Positions 12,101-27,100 of a stretch of 64,000 nucleotides of DNA are shown here, in pieces. The stretch is from Sipunculus nudus (lineage: Eukaryota; Annelida; Sipuncula; Golfingiida; Sipunculidae), in contig CM049309.1 in the NCBI GenBank assembly GCA_026874595.1, positions 12,016,576 through 12,080,575 of the forward strand, in the 5' to 3' direction. Below the pieces are notes generated by a model. It had not been told where the DNA came from and did not search any database. It was given only the letters and a program-made list of their open reading frames with translations. The position numbers were made by a program, and so were the translations under genes. Each line of letters starts with the position of its first letter. The stretch's first letter is position 1.

Positions 12101-15100
12101 CATTTGGTAACTTGTCTTGAAATAATTCTAATCACGCATATCTGAATGGACTACATTACTCTCTTCACTACATTTATATCTGGTGTATGTAGAAGCCCTG
12201 CTGCATTGTGGGGTTTGAATTTCAATGCCCATAAACCCTAACCAGCAGAGTCATAATTTTGTGATTCAGAATCTGCACAGTGTGTGGTCTTACCCATATA
12301 TTTTCATACAGCAATGTTAGTCTAATATATATATGTGATTATATTATCTTTAGCTACATTATGTGGTTCACAACATTATACCTTATGAAATGTTATGTTT
12401 TACATTGTAGCTCCATCAGACAAGTCTGCTCTCCTATACTCATCTTCATCACTGAAAGATGCAGACACTGCTCCACAGCAGCGATACATCCCAGGGGTAA
12501 GTGGACAATTGTGTTTGGTAATTATAGCAGTTAGGTGATGTTGATACATTATCTGATGATAAGATACTGTCACAAAACACATTATGAAACACATAAGATC
12601 AGAGGTTTCCAGACTTTGGTGGTGCCATGATGACTTGGATGCCCTACGAATAATAGCATCTCATCCAAATTCATGTAACCTTACCAGCAACAGTCTGTCA
12701 ACCTATCCTTTTTTAAACAAGAGCATCATAAATGGTGCATAATATGCCTGTGGCATATCTGGTGACCTCTGACCTCATTAAATTTGCATAAATTTCACTG
12801 AGATTGTAATTCAGGTGAGAAACTGTTTTGGTTAATATTCATAATGAGTGACATGAAATCCTATCAGATTTTTGGTAGGTCATCATGGCACCACCAAAGT
12901 CTGGTGACCTCTGATTTCAATATATATGCATGGATTTTGCTTGAATCAAAGGAATCAAACTTGAGTTAAAACATAACCTTCCATGGGTATTTTTCAGCAT
13001 GTTTAAAGGACATGCACGTGCCATCTGTGGCAGTTCTGTACAATTTCAAAAATCAAAAGTATTCGAGCTTCCTACTGATGTTTCTTCTTTTGTGGTTTTT
13101 TTTTCATGTTACGTCTCCTTTTGGTGTTGTTACGCATGCCAAGCTTGGCCTTCTGGTCACACAGTTTTGTTATATGGTAAACACTAAAACAGACACGCAT
13201 GGACTGTGTTTACTCACACACAAAACCATAACAATGTACATGTATATAATAGGTGAATAGGAGATGGACATCTGTGTGCCCGATGAATTTTCTTGGAAAC
13301 TGTTGAAGTCAACCAAAATCATGTGATAATGCACATACTATTACAGATGTTTATGTTTGATTTGTTAATGTTTAATACTGACATTTTGTAGGGTGTGACA
13401 CGAAGACTGAGCCTGGCTGTGTTTGCGGCTGTCCTGGGGATGTTCAGTTATGGATACAACGTAGGTGTCATCAACAATCCTCAGGGAGTAAGTATATTTA
13501 CATCCCTCCAGATCATACAGTCATGTTCATATTTCTGACGACCCCTAGACCTGCACATGGTTGAAACATGTAACCCTGTACCTGAACAGCTAGGTTCACC
13601 TCAGGTTCATCAAAGTTTTCCCGTGTCTCCAAAAATCTGGCCATAGCAGGAGTTTTTATGACAAACTTAGAGACCCTTGTGATATTGATAGGGATAGCCC
13701 CACTGTGATGTCACAGGCCAAGCATTGTGCGCTCAGGCGTTTCCACTGCGGACCAGGGCAGTACTTATAAAAATTTGATTTCATTTGAAATTTCTTGCAT
13801 TTTTTTAAAAATATTCATCATACAAGGGATTTGATATTAATGTTTAGTCCATCAGTCAGGAAAAACAGCATTTTGCAGGGAATTCTAATAAACCTTTTCC
13901 ATTAACTTTTAAATCAGAGTTTCCAATGCATAGGCTATGTATAAAAGTTGGGGCTTCTGTTCCATTTTATAATTTTGCAACTAAATTTTGATATAAGACT
14001 GAAAAAGATAAAGTAAGGAAAATGAGATTATGTAGTCTTTTCTTAAATTCTGGCCTATTTTACCTGGAGTAAGAACCACGCCCACTTTTCTCATACCAAC
14101 AATTACTGTCTTTGATGTGGTACTTTGTTTATGAGAATATGCAGAAAGCAACTAATCTGACCACTGGAGCTGTCAGTTTATTCCACCTAAAAACAGGAAT
14201 TAAATAGGAAGGTATAAAAAACATTTACACATGGGGACAATGAAAGATAACTATGTGTTGATAATTGGATAGTGTATTAAATGTTTTAAGATTCAGGGAG
14301 TTATGTGTTATTTTAGGTAATTAAGGCATTTTACAATGACACCAACCTGAGGAGATATGGCTCACCAATCACTCAGCACAGTCTGACCTTACTGTGGGGT
14401 TTCACGGTGGCAGTGTTTGCTGTAGGAGGGATGCTTGGTGGCCTGATGAGTGGCTGGTGGGCTGACAGGTTTGGCAGGTAATGTAAAATTACGAGAAAAT
14501 CCAATGCTCTTGACGCAGCATTTACACACTGCAGTTGTCATGGATCTCTTTTCATGTAACTGCTGTTTTGTATATGAATATTCTCTGGGTTTGACCACAA
14601 GGTAGGGCACAGAGCAAAGACCAAAAACTATTAATCAGCCCAATGAGGATGTGGTGTCTCATTGTGCATCCAGCTCCAAATTTTAAACATGCGACACCCG
14701 CTCTTGTTGGTCTGATAACACCAGTTCTGGCACAGGGCTAAGAATCAGACCAGTCCCAGCTGGTATCCTGTTGTAATCAGACCAGCAAGAGTGGGTGTCA
14801 CATGTTTAGAATTTGGAGCTGGATGCACGTGTGTGTAACCACAGAATATCTCGTGCTTGTGAAGGTTTTGTTGTAAAAGTTGCATTTTAAACAACTGATT
14901 GATATATGAAACTTCCACAAGGCCCAGCAACTAACAGACTCAAAGATAGAATTTTGTTCTTGCACCTTCTTCATTCAAGGGTTTGCCCACCCTTCAAAAT
15001 CCACCAAAGACTAAATATTTAAAAATTTATGACATTTTATAAAATCTTAAAATAGTCATGAACCAGTCATGATCTATTATTGTTTTAGTTTTTAAAATTT

Positions 15101-18100
15101 TGCATCAGTATGCTGATACAGGAGGTTATGTGTTCATCCCAATTCAGGTATGGGTTTGAATGTGTGTGTGTTTTCACAATATAACTGACACATTTATGCA
15201 CAGAATCTCATGAAATATTCAGGGCATGTTGGTACCGGGCCATTGAAGATTCAATCAAATTTTTGTTGTGTATCTGGAAAATGATCTGGATTGAGAAATG
15301 TCATCAAGAAATATTCACAAATGTAAAGTCACTAAGCATGAATTAACCTTGGAATAAGGGCCAAATAAGTGAATGCAAACATGGTTTTGAGACCATCCCA
15401 TAATTGGGACCCCTGTCCCCCACATCTTTGAGGCTTGCATTCCTTAGAATGCAGAATTCTAGTTTCTCAATAAAATCAGATAAAATTGCTCATGGAAGAC
15501 TGTATAAACAGTAATGCTGTGCCAGTTAATAAAATTGATGATTGGTCCTTGTTTTCAAAATTGATTTAATCTATTGCATTTTGTATAATTGATTAAAAAT
15601 AATTTTGTTTGCACATGCAAAGAATCTAATCCTGTCAGAGTTATATGAACACAAAGTAACTAACAGCATCAAAACAAAACCTTGCGCAACCAACAATTGT
15701 CTGACGGCAAGTCCACCTTGGATGCCCTTTGATTTTAGGTATCATTTAGATAACCGATGTATATGTCCCGCTGTCCACTGGGGTCAAAATTTTAGGTACA
15801 TAGTATAAAGCAGATTTCAAGATTATATAGAAAGTACATAAAATAATTGATTAATAATTGATCATCGGTCATCTTTATTTTTCAATCATCAATTATGATT
15901 TTAAAACCAATTCTCACCACTAATAAACAGTAGGTTTATGACTTTAAAAGATTAGGAACTAGTTTTTTCATATTGTTTTGCAGGAAGAGAGGGATGCTGA
16001 TAAATGTAGGGTTTGGAGTTGTTGCTGGACTCTTCATGGCATGTAGTAAACTAGCCAGATCATATGAAATGATCATCATCGGGCGCTTCATCGTAGGCTT
16101 TCACAATGGTATGTCCAATACTGGTAATAGTCCCGAATTTTAAGGTACAAGATTATTACCCACAATCCCTTCTGTTTAATTATTTCATTTATAGCAGTAG
16201 AGATGAACTATAATGTCACCTTATCTGTTGATTTTATGTCTCCTTTTAAGTCGCATGTCTTAAAGTAAAATTATTATTTAAGAAATCTGCTGTTTTAAGA
16301 CTGTTTTAAATGCTTTAGTAATATACAAAACTCAGATGAAATCTTTTTTCAACTAGGAAACTAATGGACCAGTTTCTTTTAAAATGAGCATGTGGAGAGT
16401 TATGGGTCAGAGCTGCATAGTGGATATCTTTATATATATGTTTTAGAAGAAAGGGGTTACAGCTTATGTCTTTGGATATTGTGGCTTCTCCAGTGCCAGA
16501 GCATTTGAGATGTCAAACTTTGCTATGCTCCTTACACAGTGGATATACATTGCAGTTGTTCAAGATCTCTTTTTCTTTAAACGCTGCTTGGTATATCAAG
16601 TTTTTCTATGTTTCTCCACAAGGGCTGGCACAGAGCCAAGAATTGTTATCAGACTGATGAGACTGTGGAATAACATTGTGCATAAAACCATTGAGAGCAG
16701 GATGTCGCAGGTTTGAAACTTGGGAGTTGGATGCACAACTTGATACCGTGCTCTCATTGGTCAGATTACAGTTATTAATCTCATGCCAACCCTGGTGGTG
16801 AAACTTGGAGAATCTTGCAATATAAAGCAGCAGTTAAAGTGAAGGAGATAAATAACCACTGTGTGAGGAGTGTAACTTTTCTAGTTTAGTAATGCTAATT
16901 ATATTTGCAGGTCTGTACACTAACCTGGTGCCGTTGTATAACTTTGAGTGCGCTCCCTCTCATATCCGCGGTGCCATTGGGACATTGAACCAGCTGGCTG
17001 TGGTACTAGGGCTCTTGATTTCACAAGTATTTGGTCTCTCATCTGTGATGGGTACAGCCCATCTGTGGCCACTTCTTCTAGGTAAGTTAGATTGACATCA
17101 AATACTCCTAGTAGGCACAGCTCCTAGTGTACATGGTACTACCATGATGGTAGTTTGTTTCCATGAAATAGGATTACTAGTCCTATATTACCATAGATCA
17201 GTTTTTAGCGAACCTGTGAGCTTATGCGATGGTGTGGCGTCGTCCGGCGTCCTGCGTCCGTCCGGCGTCCGTACGTTAACCCATACTATCTTGAAAACAG
17301 CAAGAGTTAGCAATACCAAATTTTATGCAAAAAATTAGTCATCTAAAAAACTCCATCGGATTTTGCTTATTTTTTGGCTAACTGCATTTTCTTAGATTTT
17401 ATAGGGAAAAAGCTTAAAAACCTTTAAAAATCTTCTTCTCTGAAACTGTCCAGCCAAATTGTCCAATATTTCACAGAAATGATCCCTGGAACAATCTCTC
17501 TCAAGTTTGTTCGAATGGTTCCAGTTCGGAGATTTTTGGCCGAGTTACAGGAGGTTGAACTTAGTCATCTGTCCAAAAAAGCACACTAATATTAAAATCT
17601 CAGAAACGGCTAGAGATATAATGACCAAATTTTATACCAATGTTTGTCACATATGTCATATCTGATTTTGAGGTATTGGTGGTGCCACCTACATTGATGT
17701 GTTTTTTACAAGCAAAAATGTAATTTTAAACTCTTCTAGCTTATACACTGATTTATGATGAAACTGTTCAGCTGATTGGTTTAAACTTTACAAGAATTAT
17801 TCTATGGTAGGGTTCTGCCAGTTTTATAAGAATAGATTGGGTAAATACAGTTTTAAAAAAGCATTGTACCCAATTGAAAAAGGCTTTCTGTATTTGAGTA
17901 CAGATTTGACTTCATGCAGCCAAGTCAAGAGGTCACTCAGTACAAACAGGTGGGGTCCAGACATCACCATGGCAACTGACCTGGCTCTGGGGGGTGTCTA
18001 GACAATGTGTCTGACATCTAGACACAGCGTCTAGACGTCTGGACACAATGTTTAGATGCAGAATTCCCAGATTATTGGAACTATATCTTTCAACTGTTTG

Positions 18101-21100
18101 AAAAAACTTGGTTTGCATTTTTAGCAAATCAGGTTTATCATCAGGTCACATGTGAATTGCTGCGCCTTCATTTTTGGTTGACCTCTTACCTTTCCTTGCT
18201 GCCCAGTGTCCATTTGTGCGTCTGTTTCCACACATAAACCCACATATCTCGGGAACCGTTTGACCGATCAGGCTAAAAATTTTGCACAAATGTAGCCCTT
18301 TGATAGCTTTATAACATACACTAAAAATGGTGGCACCACCTTCAACCAATTTTGCACAGCGTCCATCTGTTCATCTGCCTGGGATACTATTACTCATATC
18401 TCAGCAGTGGTTTGACTTATCCACCTGAAATTTTGCAGGTTTATACATCCTGGACAGCTTTCTTGATTTTATGACAGGTGGCGCCGCCTACATTCACATT
18501 TACTCTGTAGACATCCAAGCTCATATCTCGGGAACCGTTTGACCGATTGGGCAAAATTTTGCATGTGTATAGATCTTACATAGCTCTTTATCATAGGCAA
18601 AACTGGTGGTGCCACCTGCAACCACTTATGCACAGCGTCCATCTGTTCATCTGCCTTAGGTTAAAATCACTCATATCTCAGCAGTGGTTTGACTTTTCCA
18701 CTTGAAATTTTGCAGGTATTTTACATCCTTGACAGCTTTCTCAATTTTATGACAGGTGGCGCCACCTACATTCATGTTTACTCTGCAGACATCCAAGCTC
18801 ATATCTCGGGAACCATTTGACCGATTAGGCCAAAATTTTGCTTGTGTATAGATCTCACATAGCTCTTCATCATAGGCAAAACTGGTGGCGCCACCTGCGA
18901 CCTCTTATGCACAGCATCCATCTGTTCATCTGCCTTTGGATAATATCACTCATATCTCAGCAGTGGTTTGACTTATCCACCTGAAATTTTGCAGGTTTAT
19001 ACATCCTGGACAGCTTTCTCAATTTATGACAGGTGGCGCCACCTACATTCACGTTTACTCTGCAGACATCCAAGCTCATATCTCAGGAACCGTTCGACTG
19101 ATTAGGCCAAAAAGTTTGCATGTGTATAGATCTCACATAGCACTTCATTATAGGCAAAACTGGTGGCCCCACCTGCAACCACTTATGCACAGCATCCATC
19201 TGTTGATCTGCTTTGGGATAAAATCACTCATATCTCGGCAGTGGTTTGACTTATCCACTTGAAATTTTGCAGGTTTATACATCCTGGATAATTTTCTTGA
19301 TTTTATGACAGGTGGCACCACCTATATTCACGTTTAAGCTGCAGACATCCATGCTAATATGCAACACACCACGCTCTATTCCCCTTGCCACTTAATCCAT
19401 GCCTCACTTCACCTGTCCCACTCTGATTTCTGCAGATACACATAGTGGCTTGTCGACTAGCCATATTCTGGTTTTAAAATGTCCTAGTCCGAAACTTGCA
19501 GGTCAGAAACGTCCATTTTGCTGAAATCATAATGACTAAGGTAGATATGCAGGACTTAGGAGGATCAATATTAAATTTTAAAAATAAACCTCCATTCATA
19601 CTCCTAAACTTTGCACAGGTTCGCATTAGGCCTGTAGGCCTTGTTCCATTTATATACCAGATTTATGTGTTTTTCTGTAGGAATAATAATGTTTATATAA
19701 AAATTCTATCACAGTGTATGACTAATGATAACCATTTTGTCCACTGGTGTAAGATAACATAATACTCCCACACTTCATTGCACCAAAATGCCTTGGCTTT
19801 TGCAGCAAATTGAGGAGGTCATCTTGAAACAAAGAGAAGTAAAGGGTCTTATTTGTGTATTTGCACTTGTTTCTACTTGAAAAATTGTATCTGGTGCTGA
19901 CGTTTAGTGGTATAATTGATGATGATATATTAGTATTAAGCTTTGTTTATAGGTATCTGCAAATCTGGTTTACATCTATAGTCTTTATGTGCAAAATTCA
20001 ATTCCCTTTAAATCAGATTCATATGTAAGACTGAACTGTCTAAATATGTATATGTGCTCTCAGCATTTGCACCTGTATCAAAAACATATTTTCCGAGCAG
20101 AGACCAAGAGTCAGGTCACTGGGTACAGCAATTTATTTTTGACTGTAAAAAAAAATCTTGATTTGAAGTACACACTATGGAGCATACATACACAAGTGGA
20201 TTTGTTGCCATGTGACCAGCCTTAAGACAGTTTGTTCAGAGTTGATTAAGTATTGGAGAGGATCAAAGCAAAAAGTTCTAGGGTTATATTGAATGTTGTA
20301 TTGAGTGCAATCTGGGTTAGATCTTTGGTTTCTCTTACATTTATATTATGCTGAACATTGTGTCAACTTTTCTTCAGGGTTGACAGCAGTGCCAGCTATA
20401 CTTCAGCTGTGGTTGCTTCCCTTCGTCCCTGAGAGTCCGCGTTACATACTGCTGGTCCAAGGAGAAGAAGAAAAAGCAGTACAAGGTAGTGATTGGCCGA
20501 TGATCGATTATAATTGATAATTGGTCATTTTGGTCTAAACAAACTGGTAACTGATCTTGAAATTCCAAAATCTTTTACAAAGTTTTGCACACAACTTGAG
20601 CTTTGTAATGAGGAAACATGTGCTTTGATATAATTTACAGGAAATGTATGTGTTTACCAAAAACTTTATTCCAAAGGTTACTTTATATACATGTAGGATA
20701 TAGAATATATCAGCCAAAATGTATGCCTGAATATCAGTTAAGATGATGTACAGATCTTTATTTGGTCAGAAAGTTCATATTCCTAAACAAGTGACTATTC
20801 TGATCATCAGTCAGTGGAGGTCAACCAGTTTTTTTACAAATGATCGACAACCAATATCCAGCACTAGTACAAGGAAATAGTCTCAGGTGGAACTCCATCA
20901 TATCTGTTTATTGTCCCCCCCCCCCCCCCCTTCCCCGGAACAGCGGACATTGATTTGGATTTGTCTGTCTGTCCCTCTGTTTGTCCGTCCGTCAGGTTTT
21001 TGTTTCTGTGCGATAACTTCCCAAAATATTATCCAATTTCATTCAAATTTGGGTCAGTGATTGCTCTCATGCATAGCTTGGTTTGGATTGGTTTTGGAGT

Positions 21101-24100
21101 GTCTGTCTCAAAATTAATTATCACCAGCTCTTAAACAAACAAAAATTTTCCCTTTTGTTCCCAATTCACAACAAAAATTATGACATGTAGAGACATCTTC
21201 AGGGGACATGAAAACTAAAATATAGGCACTATGACATGTTGAGACATCTTCAGGGGAAAATAAATACTAAAGCATATTGAGAAGGCAAGCATGAAATCAT
21301 AGAAAGCTAAAATAACAAGAGGCGGAAGTGGGGACATAAATTCCACAAATTTGGTTGTTTGTTGTAAAATCATGTTGGATGTTGAAAGAAAAAAAAGACT
21401 GATGATCAGTTATTTTATGCACCTTCTATATTACATTGAAATCTGCTGTAATTATACCTAGAATATACTTAGGAAATTCTGTCTGACTTGTACAGCTGAA
21501 AGATAAAGATGTGTTGTTTAAACACTTGTTCACTTCTAATGCTGTTTGTTATTTTGTGTCCTCTCTTCTGACATCTGTGACAGGCTTAGAATATTTTGTT
21601 CTGGATAATATTATGATGGATTTTGACTGATTATGCAAAAATATTTTAACAGTAAATGGCTTTTGATTGTAATTGACCAATCATCAATATAATACGTTAA
21701 TTACCACACCACTTTCAAGAATCTTGTATCATCCGAATTCAGCCCTATATCACGATATGTATTTTTATGTACATTTCTTAGCTCTAAGTCAAACTTTTAC
21801 ACTTTGTATTTTAAGCACTCAAGTTGCTGAGGGAAACAGATGATGTCAGTGAAGAAATAGAAATGATGAGGCAAGAAAAGCTGACTCAAGACTCTGAAGA
21901 AAAGGTTTATTCTTTTAATATAGAAACATGTACACACTGTATGAAAAGTCAACATGTTGTAATTAATAGATCCACACATCGCAAGGATTTTTTAAAACAC
22001 TCCGAAATTAGTAAAACTGGTTATGTTTCTTCAGCTTTTTTGGTTCAGGGTATTTGATACAATTGTTGCCATTTGGTAAATTTCCAAAATCTTGCTGGTT
22101 TGAACTTTGTGTGGCCACCTAACTAGGCCAACTTTGCTGTATTCAAGTTTTAATTTTTTTATCTGAATTTTTAAATTTTTTATTAAAATGAAAAAAATTC
22201 ATTTTTTTATCTTAATTTTTTATTAAAACGAACCTTGACAAAAAGTATTTATTCAGTTGCTTTACATGATAATTATTCATATTTACCTGAGCATTTGCTG
22301 ACTGTCAACCCTTTTTACAAAACCATGACTGAATGCTGTCTCGTATGCTCATATTTCGAAAAATAACCGTCAGATGTATTCATTGGCTGAGATGACCTTG
22401 CTGTTAAAGATAAGGAAGAATTTTTACCAGTGATTTGGTACTCAAAGCTTATGGACTCAAATTAAGCTGATGAACTGAATTAAGAATAACCTGAAAATCT
22501 GTAACTTAAAATTTAATTATACTTGTGACATCCTTGTTCAACCCCAGTTTCACTGGAATATGAGATGTTTCAGCTAGAGCTTCCTCAGCATCTCTGTGTA
22601 TTCCTGCAGGTTGGATTCTTGGAGTTGTTGAGGTCCAAATCACTTCAGTTGCCACTGTTCGTGTGTCTGATCATGCATATATCTCAGCAGTTCTCTGGCA
22701 TTAATGTTGTAAGTATAATAATATTTACATTTTATAAAATACTCATCACTTTTGGAAGCTAAGGTTAAGATTTACCTGAAGGCCCGGTGACATCAAATGC
22801 TGCCTTGCATGGTTTGTTGACACACATTGACACACAGCTTTGTGGGGCTCTGCAAATACTAAACTTGATTAACAACTTAGCATTTTTGTGATGCTGCTAA
22901 TGGAAGACAAACTTTGTTTTAGCTTAACAGCACTGCACAGCACGAGCATTTGGTGTTGACAGTCAAGTGTATTGGAATGTACTCAACATTTTTTTGCAGC
23001 AAAGCATTTGATTTGCATGCAGTGATGCTCAGCGCTTTGCTGGGTTTTTAATGGATCTGTATTTATATTAAAATAATGAATATTTTGTGTTAGATCTAAA
23101 TGTTATCAATAATTGATCCCTGAATCTAAATATCATCAATAATTGATCCCTGAATCTTAGCTTAAAATCATTATCAACACTCCTCAAAGTAGGTTACCCT
23201 TAATATAAACCAACCCACCATTGTAATGTCATTTTAGACACACTTATCATAAAGCAGAAGTAATAATGTATGCTTAGCTTCCAAACCATCACATAATCTT
23301 CGGCGATTCTTTCAGATTATTAAAACAACCACTTTTCAAATGGCTGTCATCAAAGGCTTTGTTCACATCTTAAATTTCTGTCTCAACACTATAATTGTTA
23401 AAACAGGAGTAACTTGTAAAATTAACATGCTGCAGATAAATGCAAAAGATATATGTGCATAATCATGTTTATTTTGTTTTAACAATGAACACATTTTTTT
23501 ATCAAATAAAATCTCTTAATTATTCATATTATCATGAGGATATTATTTGTGCCAGTATGTGTTTGTATTTCATAAGTTTCTCATTACAGATTTTCTACTA
23601 TTCCAACTCCCTGTTCCAAAGTCTGAGTCTTGATGCCTCATCAGCTTCTTATGCCACCCTATCAGTGGGCTGCATCATGGTTGTCATGACGATTGTCAGC
23701 ATCCCGCTCATTGACCGGGCAGGAAGACGAACACTGCATCTGACAGGACTTGGCGGGATCTTCTTCAGCAGTATTCTGTTCACAATAACATTCAGTCTGA
23801 GGGTAAATTATTAAAGCTTTTTTGCAAAACATTTAAAAAAAAACAAAAATCTATTCACCTACCCTTTATACAGAACTCATGTGATTTACGGCTTACTCTC
23901 TATACATTTTAATGAACTCTGGGTAATTCCTTAAAAGTTCTTATAACGCCTCTGTGATGGATTTCTGAGCTTGTTTATCTTCAAGCTGATAGTAAACACA
24001 GCAATGTTGACACATGGAAAAACCAGATAACTTGAAGTGGTTGGTTTCCTAGGTACTGACGGTAAAAGGTCACTAGTTGCAAAATGCCTAATGCTAAATC

Positions 24101-27100
24101 TGGTTTGTCTGACTTGCTGCCAGATGTCCTTGGTGAAACTGTTTGGGTTATTATTGATGGGACCTTTCATACTGTAAACACATGGATATAAAAAAAAAAT
24201 GAATAGCCTGTGTGTGATGGGATCTGCATTTTCCTGGCCTATTTTTATAAAAGTTTAATGGGATTATCTTAAATTATTAGAAGTCAGCTCTCAGAAAAGG
24301 CCCTTTTAATACTAAGATTGCATAATCAAATTTTATGATCTTATATCATATGAACAGTTTAGATAACAGTTCACAATTCACATGTTTGTTATTGTCAGTA
24401 ATTGTGTGTTATTGTCTATGCAGATGTCCTTTTTGTGAATTCCTATCCCAGACCATGGAAAGTCACCATTTTTGGACATGTTCAGTCCCTACTAGATTTT
24501 GCTTCATTTTCCAATCTACAATTTGGTTCATTTTGCTACAAAAGATGTTTGTTGTAGGGGATTTTGCAGCCCTGTTGATATCTGCAGTTTCCTCAATATT
24601 GTGAAAAGTTAAAGAAATTGCACCATTTGTTGCCTGTATAAGTCATGATCCTTAAATGTATTTATTTTCATTTGCAGGACAAGGCTGATGTATTGAAGTA
24701 CATCAGCATCTTCTCTGCTCTTCTCATTGTGGTATTCTTTGCAGTGGGCCCTGGTGAGTATTTCTGTAAAGTATACTTTACCCAATTTATCAAGATCTTT
24801 TTATATACGTATCCATTTTAAGGCCCAATGTTCAGTGCTGTACTGCAATCAAGTGTACATCCATCTTTCAGACTCTTCCCATTGCTTGTGCGTTACTCCA
24901 AGAATCTCCAAGTAAATTAAAATTTTGCCTTGAAAATGCCATGATTGATAGTCATAAGAAGCTTTGTTCAAATTCAGAGCATTCAGAAGCCAGTATAAAA
25001 GCCTTTAGTAAGCATTGTGAAAATAAGGGGCATGGTAGGGGCCCCAGCAGACCTTTTCAATCAGCATTTATCAGCGGAGAGTGGCACAGTGTTTCAATGA
25101 AAATATACCTGATTTAATCATATCTTAGATTATGAAAGTAAAAAACGTACCTTGTCAGTATAAAGTATATTTCCTCTAAGAACCTCTTGCTTGTATGTAC
25201 TTTCACTTGACAAATACAGAAATCAAGACTCATTTAACCTGAACACAACAAGCAGATATTGTAAAGGGGAACCTATCTGAAAAACAATCTGTGTTATAAG
25301 ACAACCCTTGGGTGAGCTGAAAGCATTTGTATTGGTTAAACATGACCTGTCTTATAAGACCACCTGTGAAGTAAGACCACTTTTTGCCAGTCCTGTGGGT
25401 GGTCTCATAAAACAGGTTGCACATTAAGTGTACATTTTCGTAGGTAAGAGGTGTTTAATGACCTTTATGGAGCCAATCACAACCAGTTGTTTTCGGATGT
25501 GATCTTTTTGGGATTTAAATTTATACCATGGATGACAGCTTTTGTTTGTTTTTAGGATCCATACCGTGGATGATCGTAGCGGAGGTTTTCCCCCAAGGTC
25601 CCCGCCCGGCGGCAGTAAGCCTTGGTGTGCTGGTCAATTGGATATCAAACTTTGTTGTTGCCCAGTCCTTCCCTCCACTTGAAGTAAGTAACAAATGTTT
25701 ACTCTATGTTTTGTTCTGTAGACATTCATTTGCACCATATTTGACAAATACGGTTGTCTTTGTGTTCTAGAGCCAGCCTCCCATCTACTGATTTTTCTGG
25801 CCAATTCTTTGCCGGCCAGAAAAATTGGTAGGATTGGTAGATGTGTGGGTGCTGTTGGCCATTTTATCAAATCAAGCAGGAAAATTGGCTGCAAAAATCC
25901 TTGACAGTGTCAACAATTTTCCAGGCGACTTCTATCCAACCAGAAAGTTTGGTAGATGTGATGAAGGAACCAAAAAAAAAATTAGCTGATTTACCACCTT
26001 TGCTTATTTTTACCATTCCTGGCTCAAATAACACTCTTGGAAATGAAATCAAAAGTAACCAAAAAGACCAGTAAAATATGGTGATCTGCACAGATAATCG
26101 GTAGGTTTGCAGGCACTCTCAAGCTAGTGAGACATGTACATTTTTATGGCCACTTAAAAAAATCGACCAGCAAAAAAAGCCTGTCCACAATACAGCATAC
26201 AGTATACTCCCATTCAGTTGCCAGCCATTCACTCACCAAATTTACCTCTAGTCCCAGTAATCTGTCTGCTTTAATTTTACCAGCATCAATTGCCAAACTT
26301 GTCATCTGCCATTCACAATGTACTGTGCTGTGCAGATTGAGGCTGTATAGGGCATCATCTCATGATACATTGTGTATCACGATACTTTAATCAAGATACG
26401 ATACAAGATATCATACTTTACATATATAATGAATTGTAGATTCCAAGCCAGATTTCCCCTGTTTAAAGAAATGTCAGTAAGCTTACTCTCATAATATATA
26501 TTTCCAAACCATTAATGAAATTTATTTTCAATCAATTTTCCAGTCAGAGGCCATTCAACTCATTTCTTACCAATGACATTTCAACTTAGATGCCTTAAAT
26601 GGCTCTGAAACAATTTTTAATTGTCAGATATCATTCTCCACTGTATGAACAAATATCATCAAAGTATTGATACAGGGACATCTGATGATATTTATACAAC
26701 ATTTGACTTTGTATCGTGATATATTGGTCATCAGCCAATGGTTACAGCCCAAATGCAGAACAGTGTCCAAATATCCAGACAATGATACATGAGCCATTAT
26801 CAATTTATTATTACATGCCAAATATAGCATACTGGCATTAATTTGTTAATCAGTGTTTTTCTTATTACGTTCCTTGGATTGTCAGAAACTCACTCACTGA
26901 TAAGTAATTATGAAATCATTTTATTACAGCAAGAACTGAAGTCACTTGTATTCATTCCATTCACCGTGCTGACTGGGATATTCTTCATGATCTTGTTCAA
27001 ACTCCTCCCAGAAACAAAGAACAAGACAGTTGAGGAGATAGCACAGCTGTTCAGTAAAGGCCAGACAACATCGTACAAATCTTATGGAGGATTGAAGGAT

